Source: Rhodococcus sp. (in: high G+C Gram-positive bacteria) (lineage in GTDB: Bacteria; Actinomycetota; Actinomycetes; Mycobacteriales; Mycobacteriaceae). From it: DNA of 64,000 nucleotides. Positions 1-12,127 of this stretch are shown one piece after another. The notes beneath the pieces are model-generated. The model searched no databases. It was not told the origin of the DNA and saw only the letters and a program-made list of their open reading frames with translations. The stretch covers positions 62,001-126,000 of the forward strand of contig NZ_JAHFVG010000004.1 in assembly GCF_023264675.1 (NCBI RefSeq), given 5' to 3'. Position 1 is the stretch's first letter, and each line of letters opens with the position of its first letter. The position numbers and the translations under genes are program-made.

Positions 1-397
1 TGACGGCACGTTCGAGGCCCAGGCAGTCGAGCAACCAATCCGGGTCGAGCGGATTTGCCGAGTACGAAGCGACGAGTCGAAGCATCTCGCCTGCTTTGGA
101 TCCCGGGTACGCGCCGCCGCCCTGCAGCATGACGCCGATTCGCGGACGAAGCTGGGACGACTGAGTGATCGGGTCGAGACCGAGAACACTGACGGTCCCG
201 CTGTCCGGAACGACGAATCCCTCGCACATTTCGACCGTCGTCGTCTTTCCGGCCCCGTTGGGACCGAGCAGCGCGAGAACTTGACCGCGGTCGACGGTCA
301 AACCGAGTCCGTCGACCGCAGGTACATCGCCGTAGGTCTTTCGTACGTTCGTCAGTTGCACAGCTGGGTGCGTCGACGTCGACGCACGTCTTGTCAT
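1..397 (-). CDS. ABC transporter ATP-binding protein (partial, cut by window edge)
   Basis: N-terminal 132 residues of an ABC ATPase running off the left edge. Walker A (GPNGAGKTT) lies at about residues 45-53 and a Q-loop glutamine at about residue 92. The signature and Walker B are outside the window. The short spacer between Walker A and Q-loop and the phrase ending in an early Gln fit DrrA/CcmA-type drug or lipid exporter ATPases. The ATG at 397 is 14 bases after the mptB stop, so it is probably co-transcribed with mptB. From memory, M. tuberculosis has the same pair (Rv1459c-Rv1458c), where the ATPase goes with membrane subunits further on. The substrate is unknown. Confidence 0.85.
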   Translation of the reverse strand, partial: MTRRASTSTHPAVQLTNVRKTYGDVPAVDGLGLTVDRGQVLALLGPNGAGKTTTVEMCEGFVVPDSGTVSVLGLDPITQSSQLRPRIGVMLQGGGAYPGSKAGEMLRLVASYSANPLDPDWLLDCLGLERAV

Positions 398-411
398 GTT
401 GGCACCGGCGA

Positions 412-2226
412 TCACGAGGAACCAGCGTATTCCCCTGCGGGTAGCGCCGATTCCTCCGGTCCAGAGTTGGCGCGCCACGGCATGCGTCGTCGCGTCGTCA
501 GATACAGGATGCCGATGGTGAGGATCGTCACGATCGCTGCCTGCACGATCTGGAAGGGCAGGTACTCGCTTCCGTTCGGCATGAGGATCACGCTGACGAT
601 GGAGGAGAACACGATGGCGGGCACGCGGAACGCCGGTCTGGTCGCCCAGGCCGCGAGTGGGGTGACCGCCCAGAGCAGATACCACGGCTGAACCACCGGA
701 AAGAGGAGGACGAGAGCTGCGAGGGACACGCCGAGCGCCCCGACCGGATGCAGTCGTCCCTTCAAGACCGCGACGAGCATTCGCAGGGCAACGAAACCTG
801 CCACTACCGCGGCGATCGGACGGGTGAGTCCGAGCACAGCAGTGGTGTGGTCGCCGAGTCCGAGCAGCACACCGGTGAATCCGGTGCCGAGGCCGAGGAT
901 CGTCGGGATCGACATCCAGCTACGCACGACCCCGGCCGTGCCCAACGTGCCGATCCAGCCGAAACCCAATCCGCTGATCACGCTGACGCCGCCGATGATC
1001 ACGACGCTCACGACACCGAGCAATGCGGCCGCCGATGTCACTCCGCGGATCGATCCACCCCACCGTCTGGCGAGTGCCATTCCGACGAACCCCAACGCGA
1101 TGAGCGACGGAATCTTGACCGTCGACGACAGCGCGATCAATCCGGCACCGGAGAGAAGGAGAACCAGGTTCATCCCGCGAATGGGCGCCGTCGACTCGAT
1201 CGCACGCAACGCCAACTCGGTTCCCGCGAGCATGAGGCCGATCATCAAGGCTTCGTTGTGGATACCGGCCACGAGATGGAACAGCAGCAACGGGTTCGCC
1301 GCCCCGAGCCACAGTGCGCTGACTGCCGCGACGCCGCATCGTTTGGCCAGGCGGGGGAGCGCCCAGACGATCAATGCGACACCGGCAAGCGCGAGCAGCC
1401 TGTGCAGAAAGATTCCCGCGACGATGTTGTCGCCCGTGAGCCAGGTGATCCCACGGCCCATCCACAGGAACAACGGTCCGTAGGGCGCAGGCGTGTCTCT
1501 CCAGATGTTCGGCACCGTGCGCGTGAGTACGTTGTCGACACCGAGTGCGCCTGCGGGACCGATGGCATAAGGATCGAGGCCCCGCGCGGTGATCTCGCTC
1601 TGCGCCAGGTACGAGTACACGTCGCGGCTGAACATCGGAGGTGCGACGCACAACGGCAGAATCCAGAGGAGAAGGGTCCGGTCGAGCTGGGACCGTGTCA
1701 GTCGTCTCGGCACATTTCCGTCACGGAGACGACCCACGGCGAATCGGCCCAGAAGCAGCCACGCTATGACGACCATGACGGTTCCGGTCATGGTGACGGT
1801 GAGAGCAGTCGTTGCCATCCGCGACGGGAGGCTGAGGATGCGGACGCCCACCACCGGGTTCTGCAACACCGGCTGTGCGCCCGCGCCGAGCGCGCCGACG
1901 GCCATCAGAATGGTCCCGGCTGCGCCGAAGCGGCGGATTCCGCGCAACTGAAGGTTCTCGGCCTTGTTCAGACCAGGAGCTTCCTTCTCGTCTCCATGCA
2001 GTACGGACACGCTGGATGCCGGTTTGATCGCATCCAGTCCGACGATCTTGCGAAACGGTTCGACGACGCGATGCCGAAAAAACGAAGTGGGCAGTTCGGA
2101 TCGGGGGCCATCGGACTCGGCGATGGCCACCTTGCCGGGCGGGGTTGTATCGCTGGTGCCCGGATTCGATGGCGTCGGCGCCGCCGGAGACTCCTCCGCG
2201 CTCGGCTCGTCTGGGATCGGTGGCAC
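412..2226 (-). CDS. mptB: Alpha-(1->6)-mannopyranosyltransferase MptB-like polytopic GT-C enzyme
   Basis: Polytopic membrane protein of about 604 residues, the size of mycobacterial and corynebacterial MptB, which uses polyprenyl-phosphate mannose to build the alpha-1,6-mannan core of lipomannan and lipoarabinomannan. A Pro/Ser/Glu-rich cytoplasmic head of about 100 residues precedes the first membrane segment, and many hydrophobic helices follow. An RDVYSYLAQ stretch after an early helix looks like the acidic catalytic loop of GT-C enzymes. It is divergent from sufR as in M. tuberculosis (Rv1459c/Rv1460). I chose GTG at 2226. An in-frame ATG at 2304 would add 26 Arg-rich residues that look non-coding. 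Neither start has a clear ribosome binding site. Confidence 0.82.
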   Translation of the reverse strand: MPPIPDEPSAEESPAAPTPSNPGTSDTTPPGKVAIAESDGPRSELPTSFFRHRVVEPFRKIVGLDAIKPASSVSVLHGDEKEAPGLNKAENLQLRGIRRFGAAGTILMAVGALGAGAQPVLQNPVVGVRILSLPSRMATTALTVTMTGTVMVVIAWLLLGRFAVGRLRDGNVPRRLTRSQLDRTLLLWILPLCVAPPMFSRDVYSYLAQSEITARGLDPYAIGPAGALGVDNVLTRTVPNIWRDTPAPYGPLFLWMGRGITWLTGDNIVAGIFLHRLLALAGVALIVWALPRLAKRCGVAAVSALWLGAANPLLLFHLVAGIHNEALMIGLMLAGTELALRAIESTAPIRGMNLVLLLSGAGLIALSSTVKIPSLIALGFVGMALARRWGGSIRGVTSAAALLGVVSVVIIGGVSVISGLGFGWIGTLGTAGVVRSWMSIPTILGLGTGFTGVLLGLGDHTTAVLGLTRPIAAVVAGFVALRMLVAVLKGRLHPVGALGVSLAALVLLFPVVQPWYLLWAVTPLAAWATRPAFRVPAIVFSSIVSVILMPNGSEYLPFQIVQAAIVTILTIGILYLTTRRRMPWRANSGPEESALPAGEYAGSS

Positions 2227-2382
2227 GTTGGCAGCGTAGCGGTGAGTGCGTCCGCGACCGGACACGCCGTGGATGTGGGGTCGAATCGTGCCCCTCCCAA
2301 CCACGGGCGGGTGCCGGATATTCCCTGGTACTGCACGCGCGTGAAGAAGGGCACCCTTGCTGGACCAGCACCGACAATTCCG

Positions 2383-2399
2383 TCACACTGGTGTTGTGA
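2383..2399 (+). promoter_or_regulatory. Candidate SufR operator overlapping the sufR start codon
   Basis: The inverted repeat TCACA-N7-TGTGA (2383-2399) contains ACACT-N5-TGTGA. As I recall, that is the spacing and sequence reported for the mycobacterial SufR operator. It lies over the GTG start of sufR at 2396. This would allow autorepression, with SufR blocking transcription when its Fe-S cluster is present. The position also suggests a leaderless or very short-leader transcript. The sequence match is seen; the binding is inferred. Confidence 0.6.
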
Positions 2400-3252
2400 A
2401 AACAACGTCTGCACCGTCGCGCATGGAAGAAGGCGCTGCTCTCGGCGCTGTCGTCCCGGCACACGGCTCGGCCGCCGTTGGTCACGAAGGACAGACTCGA
2501 AGTGCTGTGGTCACTCTACTTCTCGAAGAAGGGCCCATCACAGCGTCGGATATCGGCACCCGTCTCGGATTGAGCGCTGCCGGCGTTCGACGTCACCTCG
2601 AAGCCCTGATATCCGGTGGTGAGGCGCGTGTGGCACCGTCGGCTGCAGTTCGCGGTCGTGGGCGCGGGCGACCGGCCAAGCACTTTCAGCTGACGGCAGT
2701 CGGGCGCAACCGCCTCGGCCATACCTACGACGATCTTGCCGGTGCCGCCATGCGGCAGTTGCGCAAGATCGGTGGCGATGCAGCCATCGAAGCGTTTGCG
2801 CGCCAGCGTGTCGACGCGATCGTGGCCGACGTCGAACCGGTGTCGGGCGACGGCGCTTCCGATCTGGAGGAAGCTGCAGGTCGTATCGCCGAGGCCTTCA
2901 CCGCGGCGGGATTCGCAGCGTCGACCAGAGTCGTCGGCAACGGAGTTCAGATCTGCCAGCATCACTGCCCTGTTTCTCACGTGGCATCGGAGTTTCCGGA
3001 GCTGTGTGACGCCGAGCGTGAGGCGTTCGCCGAACTGCTGGGTACGCACGTACAGAGACTGGCAACCATCGCCAACGGCGATTGCGCCTGCACCACCCAT
3101 GTTCCGCTGTCGGCTCCCCAAGACTTGGGCGTTCCGCAGAGCCCGGGTACGCCGCAGGCCTCGAATATTCCACAAAAGCGCACTACCCCCTCCGTAATGT
3201 CCGGTGCACAGCCCCGCACCGGAGATCGAACAAGCCTCCGGAAGGAGCTCGC

Positions 3253-3256
<4 letters not shown>
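2396..3256 (+). CDS. sufR: SufR, Fe-S-sensing transcriptional repressor of the suf operon
   Basis: DeoR/ArsR-like winged helix-turn-helix at about residues 35-95 ([11 protein letters not shown] and [11 protein letters not shown] helices), followed by a cysteine-containing sensor domain. Cys187, Cys191, Cys204 and the Cys230/Cys232 pair are the expected cluster ligands. It is the first gene of the suf operon and its stop overlaps the sufB start (ATGA). Family knowledge: holo-SufR represses suf and apo-SufR releases it. The start is GTG at 2396 (286 aa), inside the candidate operator; an ATG at 2423 (277 aa) and a TTG at 2357 are alternatives. The last 45 residues are an unusual Pro/Gln-rich tail with PQ pairs at residues 241, 247, 253 and 259. 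Confidence 0.88.
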
Positions 3257-4698
<1,442 letters not shown>

Positions 4699-5931
4699 GT
4701 GAGCAAGCCGCTGACAGAAGGCACCGAAAGCGGAGTGATCGGCGCAGTTGCGCAGGAGAACCCGACTGCCGGTGCACGAGAAGACAAGTCGAAACTGGTA
4801 GCGAACAAGGGCGCGCAGTTCACCTCGTACGACGTGAACGCGTTCGAGGTGCCCTCGGGACGCGACGAGTTGTGGCGTTTCACGCCGCTGCGTCGTCTCC
4901 GCGGGTTGCACGACGGCTCCGCCGTCGCCACGGCCGTCGCCGATATCGCGGTGACCGCGGCCGATGGTGTCGTCGTCGACTCGGTCGGGCGAGACGATGC
5001 CAGGCTCGGCGTCGCGGGCGTGCCGGCGGACCGCATTGCGGCGCAGGCGTACTCGGCGTTCACCGAGGCAACCATCGTGTCGGTTGGGTCGGAAGTCGAG
5101 CTCGCCGAACCGGTACAGATCACCGTCACCGGGCCAGGCGTCGACGCAGTGTCCTACGGGCACCTGCAGATTCGTCTCGGCAAGTTCGCCAAGGCCACAG
5201 TCGTGATCGACCAGGTCGGGAGCGGAACCTACGCCGAGAACATCGAATTCGTCCTCGACGACAGTGCGAACCTGTCGGTCGTGCTGCTTCAGGACTGGGA
5301 ATCGGATGCGGTTCACGTCGCTGCGCACCACGCGCGCCTCGGTCGTGACGCAGTGCTACGGCATTACAACGTTTCGCTCGGCGGAGATCTGGTGCGCGTC
5401 AGCCCCACAGTGCACTACGACGCGCCCGGCGGCGATGCAGAACTGCTCGGACTGTACTTCGCCGATGCAGGGCAGCACCTCGAACAGCGTCTGCTGGTCG
5501 ATCACACTGCCCCCAAGTGCAAGTCGAACGTTCTGTACAAGGGTGCGTTGCAAGGCGAGACCGGCCCCGGTTCAGTCGACGCGCACACCGTGTGGATCGG
5601 TGATGTCCTCATTCGTGCCGGAGCCGAGGACACCAGCACATTCGAGTTCAACCGCAACCTGGTGCTGACCGACGGTGCGCGCGCCGATTCGGTACCCAAC
5701 CTGGAAATCGAAACCGGTGAGATCCTCGGAGCCGGACACGCGAGCGCCACCGGCCGATTCGACGACGAGCAGCTCTTCTACCTGCGCGCTCGTGGTATCT
5801 CCGAGGACGCAGCGCGTCGACTGATCGTGCGTGGGTTCTTCCACGAGATCATCAACCGCATCCCGGTGCCCGCTGTTCGTGAGCGCCTCGATGCCGCGAT
5901 CGAGACCGAACTCGCCGTCACCGGCGTCTGA
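4699..5931 (+). CDS. sufD: Fe-S cluster assembly protein SufD
   Basis: 410-residue SufD, paralogue of SufB in the SufBC2D complex and needed for iron entry. The C-terminal beta-helix core ends with the family phrase DEQLFYLRARGIS, which matches SufB closely, while the N-terminal part is divergent as usual. It begins with GTG immediately after the sufB stop, so translation is probably coupled. SufC follows 49 bases downstream, the largest gap in this part of the operon. Confidence 0.95.
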   Translation: MSKPLTEGTESGVIGAVAQENPTAGAREDKSKLVANKGAQFTSYDVNAFEVPSGRDELWRFTPLRRLRGLHDGSAVATAVADIAVTAADGVVVDSVGRDDARLGVAGVPADRIAAQAYSAFTEATIVSVGSEVELAEPVQITVTGPGVDAVSYGHLQIRLGKFAKATVVIDQVGSGTYAENIEFVLDDSANLSVVLLQDWESDAVHVAAHHARLGRDAVLRHYNVSLGGDLVRVSPTVHYDAPGGDAELLGLYFADAGQHLEQRLLVDHTAPKCKSNVLYKGALQGETGPGSVDAHTVWIGDVLIRAGAEDTSTFEFNRNLVLTDGARADSVPNLEIETGEILGAGHASATGRFDDEQLFYLRARGISEDAARRLIVRGFFHEIINRIPVPAVRERLDAAIETELAVTGV

Positions 5932-5980
5932 TCATGTGCAGAGAGTCCTGTCTCTCTCCGAATACTCGAAGGAATATTTG

Positions 5981-8094
<2,114 letters not shown>

Positions 8095-8095
8095 G

Positions 8096-8551
8096 ATGCG
8101 TATGGAACAGATGTACCAGGAAGTGATCCTCGACCATTACAAGCACCCACACGGTCGCGGTCTGCGTGAACCGTTCGGTGCCGAGGTGCACCACGTCAAT
8201 CCGACCTGCGGAGACGAAGTCACGTTGCGCGTGCACATCGACGACGCCGGAACCGTCGCCGATGTCTCGTACGACGGCCAAGGGTGTTCCATCAGCCAGG
8301 CAGCCACGTCGGTACTCACCGACCAGGTCGTCGGCCTGTCGGTCACCGAAGCCCTGAAAGTCGTCGAAGCATTCGGCGAAATGGTCGGCAGCAGGGGCAG
8401 CGTGGAAGGCGACGAGGACGTCATCGGTGACGGAATCGCATTCGCCGGAGTGTCGAAATACCCCGCGCGCGTCAAATGTGCGTTGCTCGGGTGGATGGCT
8501 TTCAAGGACGCGGTTGTTCGAATAGTCGAAGAAACTCCCGCACGATCTTAA
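8096..8551 (+). CDS. sufU: SufU, zinc-dependent sulfur transfer protein
   Basis: 151-residue IscU-like protein. Ligands expected for the zinc site are Cys38, Asp40, Cys64 and Cys128 (motifs TCGDE, GCSIS and VKCALL). In Gram-positive and actinobacterial Suf systems SufU takes the persulfide sulfur from SufS rather than acting as a scaffold. The 18-21 residue insertion between the second and third cysteine is typical of SufU. I chose ATG 8096 because GGAGGAG ends nine bases upstream; ATG 8087 would abut the Shine-Dalgarno. Confidence 0.93.
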   Translation: MRMEQMYQEVILDHYKHPHGRGLREPFGAEVHHVNPTCGDEVTLRVHIDDAGTVADVSYDGQGCSISQAATSVLTDQVVGLSVTEALKVVEAFGEMVGSRGSVEGDEDVIGDGIAFAGVSKYPARVKCALLGWMAFKDAVVRIVEETPARS

Positions 8552-8564
8552 AAGGACGACAATC

Positions 8565-8960
8565 ATGACGGATGCACAGCCAGTTGCAGACAACGCAGCA
8601 GCGGAAGAGTCGAGCGCCGCGCCGGTGACGTTGACTCCCGAGGAAATCAAGGTGCTCGAAGACCTGGAGGAAGCGATGCGCGACGTCGTCGACCCCGAGC
8701 TCGGCATCAATGTCGTCGATCTGGGATTGGTCTACGACATCAACATCGACGCCGAGGACATCGTCACCATCGATATGACCCTCACGTCGGCGGCGTGCCC
8801 GCTCACCGACGTCATCGAGGATCAGGCCAGGGGAGCGCTCGTCCGGAGCGGACTGTGCTCCGAGTTGAAGATCAACTGGGTCTGGATGCCGCCGTGGGGT
8901 CCGGACAAAATCACCGACGACGGTCGCGAGCAGCTCAGGGCACTCGGCTTCACGGTCTGA
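8565..8960 (+). CDS. sufT: SufT, MIP18/DUF59-family Fe-S maturation factor
   Basis: 131 residues with the DUF59 pattern: DPELGINVVDLGL at about 43-55 and the conserved cysteine Cys78 in TSAACPLTD. SufT proteins help mature 4Fe-4S enzymes such as aconitase under high demand. It is the last gene of the suf operon, 13 bases after sufU with AAAGGA as the ribosome binding site. It converges on the Ku gene. Confidence 0.92.
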   Translation: MTDAQPVADNAAAEESSAAPVTLTPEEIKVLEDLEEAMRDVVDPELGINVVDLGLVYDINIDAEDIVTIDMTLTSAACPLTDVIEDQARGALVRSGLCSELKINWVWMPPWGPDKITDDGREQLRALGFTV

Positions 8961-9026
8961 CCGATATCGGTGTCCTGGATCGCTGCGGCGTCGGTCCACC
9001 AAGAGTGTGGGCCGACGCGTCGCGCG

Positions 9027-10001
9027 TCAGGCGCCTTTTCGCTCCTCGGTGTCTTTCGATGACGTGCTCTTGGCGGTCGTTTTCTTGGCGGCTGCTTTCT
9101 TCGCCGGCGCCTTCGTAGCAGTGGCCTTTTTCGCCGGTGCCTTCTTCGCGGCGGTCTTCTTGGCCGGTTCGGCGCCGGCACCTCCCGACGACGAGGCCTT
9201 GGCGTTCTTTCCTGCGGCTTCGACGCTGCGTTGCAGAGCAGCGACCAAGTCGACCACCTCGGCATCTTCGCCGTCGTCGGACGATTCTTCCTCGGTGTGC
9301 ACCACTTTTTCGCCGCCGTTGGCAATGGTGTCGTCGATCAGCTTGCGCAGTTCTATCTGGTAGTCGTCCGTGTATTCGGTCGGGTCGAAATCCGAAGACA
9401 TACTCTCGACGAGCGAGGTCGCCATCTTCACCTCCTGCGGGCGTGCATTCGGGGCGTCGTCCAACGATGGAAATTCAGCGGCGCGGACCTCGTCGGGCCA
9501 CAGCAGCGTCTGGATCACCAGGACGTCGTCGCGCACCCGTAGCGCAGCAAGCCGAGTTTTTTGGCGCAGGGTGAAGTGGACGAGCGCGGTCCGTTCGGTT
9601 TCCAGCAGTGTCTGACGCAACAGCACATACGCCTTGGGTGACGAAGAATCCGGTTCGAGGAAGTAACTCTTGTCGAACAAGATCGGATCGATCTGGTCGG
9701 TCGGCACGAACTCCAACACAGGAATTTCGTGTTTCTCGGCCGCCGGTAGCTTGTCGAAGTCCTGGTCGGTCAAGATCACGCGCTCACCGTCGGGGGAGTC
9801 GTAGGCCTTGTCGATGTCCGCGAATTGGACGGACTTTCCACATTCGCTGCAGATGCGGTCGTATTTGATTCGGCCGCCGTCCTTGCCGTGGACCTGATGG
9901 AACCGAATGTCGTGCGTCTCGGTTGCCGAGTACACCTTCACCGGGACATTGACGAGCCCGAAGGCTATCGATCCCTTCCAAATGGAACGCATGGGGTTCA
10001 T
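9027..10001 (-). CDS. ku: Non-homologous end-joining protein Ku
   Basis: 324-residue bacterial Ku. The core begins with RSIWKGSIAFGLVNVPV, the family's N-terminal beta-barrel. It is the DNA-end-binding homodimer that recruits ligase D. From about residue 268 the protein has a low-complexity Lys/Ala/Thr tail of repeated AKKA units; similar tails in mycobacterial and Pseudomonas Ku aid DNA binding and threading. A second in-frame ATG at 9992 may be the real start. No ligD is in the window. It lies downstream of the lycopene cyclase gene on the same strand with a 65-base gap. Confidence 0.93.
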   Translation of the reverse strand: MNPMRSIWKGSIAFGLVNVPVKVYSATETHDIRFHQVHGKDGGRIKYDRICSECGKSVQFADIDKAYDSPDGERVILTDQDFDKLPAAEKHEIPVLEFVPTDQIDPILFDKSYFLEPDSSSPKAYVLLRQTLLETERTALVHFTLRQKTRLAALRVRDDVLVIQTLLWPDEVRAAEFPSLDDAPNARPQEVKMATSLVESMSSDFDPTEYTDDYQIELRKLIDDTIANGGEKVVHTEEESSDDGEDAEVVDLVAALQRSVEAAGKNAKASSSGGAGAEPAKKTAAKKAPAKKATATKAPAKKAAAKKTTAKSTSSKDTEERKGA

Positions 10002-10066
10002 GATTCACGAGAACTGCCTGTGGTGTCGACCCAATGGGGCGAGAACGCTCGAATTGGCCTTGCCCG

Positions 10067-11206
10067 CTATCGCGAACCGACGACCGTGCGAGCGATCGCG
10101 ACCCGTGCGGCCATGGGGAGCGTGGGAAACATGCGGACCATCGCGTTCATGGTGCCGACAGGATCCGAGCGACCGGACAGGTATGACGCCTGAAGTGCTG
10201 TCGGTAGGTCGAAGAAGCTGGCGAAGAACTGCGGAACCAGAGCCGGATCGAGATCGAGCGCAGTCCGGAGCCCCAAGTTGCGCAATCTTTGTACGGCCCA
10301 GATTTGAAGTGACCCCACTCGCCGACCGTGACGGAGCGCGTCGACGAGAGTGTCGACGGCCCCGAGAGATGCGGCCACGCTGTAGCCGGTGGCAGGGTGC
10401 ATCATCGACGAGCGCGAGCCGAATCTGACGATGTCACGTTCGGTCGATGTCCGAGGCGGTGACTGGACGGGGAACCGAACTCGTTCGACGGGTTCGGATC
10501 CCGAGAGGACGAGTCCGCGACCCCGCAGTCGCGTGAAGAGTCGCTTCTGGAGTGTCCGTAGTTCCAATGCGGGCATGCCGACCAGACATGTCTCCTCGAG
10601 CAGGATCGACTCGTCGTTCAGTCGAACGGCGTACAGAAAACTCGGTACATCACCGGGATCGGTGCCGTTGTCGCAGCGCCAATCCATGAACCAGGCCCCT
10701 CCAGCTTCCAGCAGCGGCTCACCCAGCTCCCGCGGGACGATCACGCCGTAGGCCGTTTGTTCCGCGAGACCGGACATTCCCGTCGTGCCTCGAGCATCGA
10801 CGACAGCTCCACCCGAGATCACGGTTCCGTCGGTGAGCCGGACCGTGCGCGCCGTGACCTCATGGGCGGTGCCGGCCACTATTCTCGCGTCGTCGACGGT
10901 CAAGGCCGTGTGCAGTGCCGCTGTGTCGAGGACGCAGTAGGTCCGATCGATGCTCTGCCTCCGGGTGGTCCACGCTGCCGGGTCGTCCGTGCTCGAACTG
11001 ATCGCGGACGCCGGGAGCCAGAACGGGAGTTCGTCTCGCCACGCCGAGTAGGTCGGCGTCCAGTGTCGATGGGGATGCGAGTCGACGGCGATCACATCGA
11101 GGCCGTGCGCACTTGCCCGATGTGTCAGTGCCCGACCTGCCGGGCCGAGGCCGACGACTACCAATTCGGCCACTTGCTCGAGGGCCGGAGCGTGTGACCG
11201 GCTCAC
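10067..11206 (-). CDS. crtL: Lycopene beta-cyclase (CrtL/CrtY family)
   Basis: 379-residue FAD-type cyclase. The N-terminal Rossmann motif is VVVGLGPAG at about 16-24. The FMDWR motif and the MHPATGYSVAASL stretch are characteristic of CrtL/CrtY cyclases, which close a beta-ionone ring on lycopene. Rhodococci are known to use CrtL-type cyclases for monocyclic carotenoids. GTG 11206 was chosen because it overlaps the SDR stop (GTGA arrangement); the open frame reaches 11572 but that part is antisense to conserved SDR codons. No other carotenoid gene is in the window, so the gene stands apart from its pathway. Confidence 0.88.
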   Translation of the reverse strand: MSRSHAPALEQVAELVVVGLGPAGRALTHRASAHGLDVIAVDSHPHRHWTPTYSAWRDELPFWLPASAISSSTDDPAAWTTRRQSIDRTYCVLDTAALHTALTVDDARIVAGTAHEVTARTVRLTDGTVISGGAVVDARGTTGMSGLAEQTAYGVIVPRELGEPLLEAGGAWFMDWRCDNGTDPGDVPSFLYAVRLNDESILLEETCLVGMPALELRTLQKRLFTRLRGRGLVLSGSEPVERVRFPVQSPPRTSTERDIVRFGSRSSMMHPATGYSVAASLGAVDTLVDALRHGRRVGSLQIWAVQRLRNLGLRTALDLDPALVPQFFASFFDLPTALQASYLSGRSDPVGTMNAMVRMFPTLPMAARVAIARTVVGSR

Positions 11207-11991
11207 AACCCGCCGGTTGCGAGCAGGCCGCCATCGACCCGAATCGTTTCCCCGGTGATCCAGGACGACTCGTCGGAGACGAGGAAGCCGACGAGACTCG
11301 CCACGTCTTCCGGGTTCCCCAGACGCTTCATCGGATACACCGCTGAAGCCTGGTCCTCGCCGCCGGCCACCAAAGCTTCCGCGAACTTGGTCTTCACCAC
11401 ACCGGGCGCCACAGCGTTGACCCGAATCGATGGACCGAGCTGCCAGGCGAGTTCTTCCGTGAGCCGGATCAACGCAGCCTTGGACGCTCCGTACGCGGCG
11501 ATGACCCCGGTGGAACGCAGCCCGGCCACACTCGCGACGTTGACGACGGCACCGCCGTGTTCGCCCATCCATCCGCGGAAGGCTTCCTGGATGAATCCGA
11601 GGGTGGCAACGACATTGGTGTCGAAAATTTTCTTCACGCCGTCGAGATCGGCGTCCATGAGCGAGCCGTACACCGGGTTGATGCCGGTGTTGTTGATCAA
11701 GATGTCCAGTGAACCGAACTTCGCGATGGTCTGGGTCACTGCGTCCCGACGTGAGTCTGGATCGCCTGCGTTGCCTGCGATCGTCAGCACTTCGGCGCCC
11801 TCACCTCCCGCTTCGAGGAGATCGCGCGCCGCGTCCGCCAATGGTTCGGGCTTGCGCGCCGTGATCGCGACCCGTGCTCCTCGGCTCAGCAGTTCGGCGG
11901 CGATTGCCTTGCCGATTCCCCTGCTGGCTCCGGTGACGAGCGCCACCCGGCCGACCATATCTCTGTGTTGTTCAGTGTTCGCGGCAGTCAT
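11203..11991 (-). CDS. SDR-family oxidoreductase, FabG-like, substrate unknown
   Basis: 262-residue classical short-chain dehydrogenase. The nucleotide motif TGASRGIG is at 20-27, NNTG at 100-103, and the active site is Ser154, Tyr167 and Lys171 (YGASK). The C-terminal half matches 3-oxoacyl-ACP-reductase-like enzymes. It overlaps the lycopene cyclase start by four bases, so the two are translationally coupled. A role in carotenoid or lipid oxidation is possible but the sequence alone does not decide it. Confidence 0.85.
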   Translation of the reverse strand: MTAANTEQHRDMVGRVALVTGASRGIGKAIAAELLSRGARVAITARKPEPLADAARDLLEAGGEGAEVLTIAGNAGDPDSRRDAVTQTIAKFGSLDILINNTGINPVYGSLMDADLDGVKKIFDTNVVATLGFIQEAFRGWMGEHGGAVVNVASVAGLRSTGVIAAYGASKAALIRLTEELAWQLGPSIRVNAVAPGVVKTKFAEALVAGGEDQASAVYPMKRLGNPEDVASLVGFLVSDESSWITGETIRVDGGLLATGGL

Positions 11992-12049
11992 GGGCCAGAC
12001 GTTACCGGGGTCACCGTCCGACTTGGTGGGAGCATGGCCGTCGAGGGTC

Positions 12050-12055
12050 TAAAAT
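12050..12055 (+). promoter_or_regulatory. Candidate -10 element (TAAAAT) for the ABC-F gene
   Basis: TAAAAT at 12050-12055 is 73 bases upstream of the ABC-F GTG start, in the 136-base gap between divergent SDR and ABC-F genes. No good -35 at 16-18 bases is visible, so this is a weak prediction. Confidence 0.35.
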
Positions 12056-12127
12056 GAGTGGTTGCTCGTGCCGCATTCCGGCACAGTCCACGTTCCATCA
12101 CATTCGTTCAACCCGAGGAGCACCCGC

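Noticed and set aside
748..2622. 624-codon plus-strand frame over mptB
   Set aside because: Antisense to a polytopic membrane protein; the product is Glu/Arg/His-rich and crosses the divergent promoter of sufR.
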